Below are positions 5,065 through 6,750 of a DNA stretch of 6,750 bases, in pieces. The notes under the pieces were generated by a model that was not told the origin of the DNA, searched no databases, and saw only the letters and a list, made by a program, of their open reading frames with translations. The stretch is from DATMYQ01 sp035560935 (GTDB lineage: Bacteria; Bacillota; Negativicutes; Sporomusales; Sporomusaceae): positions 1-6,750 of the forward strand of contig DATMYQ010000126.1 in the NCBI GenBank assembly GCA_035560935.1. The letters are read 5' to 3'. Both the position numbers and the translations under genes were made by a program. Each line of letters opens with the position of its first letter. Position 1 is the stretch's first letter.

Positions 5065-6750
5065 TTAATATCCGGCAGCGTCAAATTTCCCCACACTGAC
5101 CGGTGATTCTTTGGTGTTGTTGAAATAAATATCCGCTGTATCTCCCATTCTGACCAGCGGCAGCTTGGGAGAAATATTGACAGTCCCCATAAAAATTCGT
5201 GGATCCCCTTCCAGCATAAAGTAGAAATAAGATTCTCCGCCTTTGACCACCTGGGAAAACCGGGTGACTTTTCCCTGGAGACGCATCTGTTGAATTTCGT
5301 TGCCGGGGACAAAGGCGTTGCCGCTGCTGGTCAAGACCTGCTGATAAGCCCGCAACGCACTTTCAATATCCGCGCCGACGCCAACAATATTGTAATTCGT
5401 CACCGAAATGAATGAAACCAGTTTCAACAGTCCTTCTTTGTCTTTCAGCGGCGCAATATAGGTGGGTACGCCATGAATATTGTACAGAATCGGATAACCC
5501 GCTTTATAGCCTTTTTCCTGCACCTGGCCTTCCGCTGATTTTTCTGCGGCCCGTTCCGTGGCACCGGCCACTTTATACCATTTGGCTTCCTTGCTGCGGG
5601 AATTGACCAGTACAAAGCCCACCGTGCTTTCGTCTTTGCCCGACGAAGTGATGCCGGTATACCAGTATACGCTGTTATCATTGCCGTAAATCAAATGTAA
5701 CCGTTCACTGGTCGGTTTTAATGTCCCGGTTTTAGCCATCACGGAATTCCAGAAGCCGTTAATATAGCGTCCCCAGTTTTCGATCTGGTAATAAATAAAT
5801 TCCTCCGGCTGGATCCGGTCAACCCAGACCGGAATATCATTGAGCCCGTGGCGGGAAATTTCCCCGGTCTGGGCATCCACCAACACGACCCCCACAGCGT
5901 CGGCGCCACCGTAGCCAACCTGGTTGCGGTACAGGGTCACCACCCAGTAAGGATTGTAATCGTCATCAATTTCAAAAGAATAGTCTGCCAACCCCACCGT
6001 AACCAGTCCGCTGAAATATAAATGCCGGGGTAAAAAATCAAATAAAAAGCCCGACGGTTGATACCGGATCCGGACGTCTTTCCCGTTAACATTCTGGATC
6101 AGCCTCACATCCTGTGGGTTGGTCGCTGATACCATGATATAACCTTTGCTTCCTTCGCTGCGATTGGTTGCCCATTGAAAAAAGCCGCGGTGTTCCAGTG
6201 GCGCCACATAAAACAATTTATCGCGGACTTTTTGCAGCACCAGCGTCCCCATCCGTACCTCACTGCCCAGTGCCGGCACCTCACCGATTTTTTTCTCTGC
6301 CAGCTTGATGGCTGTTTCTTCGTCAATAATTCGTATCTGGGACAAGTTAATGGGTTCCACATCCGCCGTAAAGGAACTTTCTTTCACCGGTCCCAACAAA
6401 TCGCGGTAGGCTTGATTGAATAAAACCACATTGCTGGTCAAAATTGGCAACACCGTCATATTCAGCAGCCCCAAACCGACCAAAGCAATACCCGCCAGCG
6501 CCAAGCGACGATAGTTGCCGCTAAATTGGCGCCGGCTGATATCAACCACCTTTGACGGTTTTTCTTCCAGCCCCAACGCCGTCAATATCGCCAGCAACAT
6601 TTTTCCCCACGGGTTGTTGGGCAATTGCTCCAATCCGCGCTTTAGCAGGTTATGGGTAGCCAACAAAATAAAAACGGCTCCCCAGGCAATCAGCAACGGT
6701 GAAATATCCGAAAAACCCCAGTATAAAACCGGTCGCTCCATATAAAAATA
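5065..6750 (-). CDS. Membrane-anchored protein with PepSY-like segments, N-terminus cut by window edge
   Basis: I do not recognise a named gene. The frame is open through base 6750; the first in-window ATG (6741) has no ribosome binding site and is preceded by in-frame Tyr-Phe-Tyr codons, so the protein most likely starts outside the window. Residues are counted from that Met. Hydrophobic segments lie at about 12-30 and 79-101, with a basic cytoplasmic loop (31-78) between them. The rest (about 105-558) should face outside. E141-E-T-A-I-K-L-A-E-K-K-I and Y265-W-V-V-T-L-Y, with G284-V-V-L-V-D-A-Q-T-G-E294, look like PepSY-domain elements, a fold linked to protease inhibition or envelope regulation. 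Residues 410-455 may be another such unit. The end (486-548) is beta-rich and could be OB-like. These domain calls are by eye only. Transcribed in the same direction as the NifU-like operon but separated by a hairpin and 234 bases. Confidence 0.8.
   Translation of the reverse strand, partial: YFYMERPVLYWGFSDISPLLIAWGAVFILLATHNLLKRGLEQLPNNPWGKMLLAILTALGLEEKPSKVVDISRRQFSGNYRRLALAGIALVGLGLLNMTVLPILTSNVVLFNQAYRDLLGPVKESSFTADVEPINLSQIRIIDEETAIKLAEKKIGEVPALGSEVRMGTLVLQKVRDKLFYVAPLEHRGFFQWATNRSEGSKGYIMVSATNPQDVRLIQNVNGKDVRIRYQPSGFLFDFLPRHLYFSGLVTVGLADYSFEIDDDYNPYWVVTLYRNQVGYGGADAVGVVLVDAQTGEISRHGLNDIPVWVDRIQPEEFIYYQIENWGRYINGFWNSVMAKTGTLKPTSERLHLIYGNDNSVYWYTGITSSGKDESTVGFVLVNSRSKEAKWYKVAGATERAAEKSAEGQVQEKGYKAGYPILYNIHGVPTYIAPLKDKEGLLKLVSFISVTNYNIVGVGADIESALRAYQQVLTSSGNAFVPGNEIQQMRLQGKVTRFSQVVKGGESYFYFMLEGDPRIFMGTVNISPKLPLVRMGDTADIYFNNTKESPVSVGKFDAAGY

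Overview
The window looks like chromosomal DNA of a Firmicute, most likely a Negativicute (Sporomusaceae-like). The basis is strong AGGAGG-type ribosome binding sites, roughly even base composition, the paired NifU-like and GGGtGRT genes, and the sequence flavour of the FluC and DUF190 proteins. The taxon is an inference, not something read directly. There are eight protein genes, two of them cut by the window edges, plus one riboswitch. I see no tRNA, rRNA, mobile element or CRISPR array.

Left part (1-1579): a minus-strand gene for a secreted protein of unknown function runs off the left edge. It is divergent, across a 126-base gap, from a plus-strand gene for a small multi-pass membrane protein of the HGSNAT/DUF1624 acyltransferase type, which has an extended -10 promoter.

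Centre (1606-3112): a complete fluoride-response unit. A consensus promoter drives a crcB-type fluoride riboswitch whose 3' side overlaps an intrinsic terminator. Behind it lie a DUF190 PII-like protein, the fluoride channel FluC/CrcB, and a small HAD protein of the soluble P-type ATPase-like group. Fluoride binding should prevent termination and switch on fluoride export. The HAD gene is the least explained member.

Right-centre (3116-4985): a minus-strand two-gene operon encodes a NifU/IscU-like cysteine protein and a GGGtGRT-family protein, two conserved partners without an established function. Its leader contains direct repeats and competing long-range pairings. The operon ends 3 bases from the HAD stop codon, convergently. 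Its best intrinsic terminator lies inside the HAD coding sequence, so the two transcripts probably overlap by more than 200 bases.

Right part (5014-6750): a minus-strand membrane protein with PepSY-like extracytoplasmic segments and no known function, open at the right edge. A perfect 14-bp hairpin follows its stop codon.

The most interesting points are the terminator embedded in the HAD gene, the unexplained HAD protein in the fluoride unit, the NifU-like/GGGtGRT pair with its structured leader, and the F-to-Y change in the FluC phenylalanine box.
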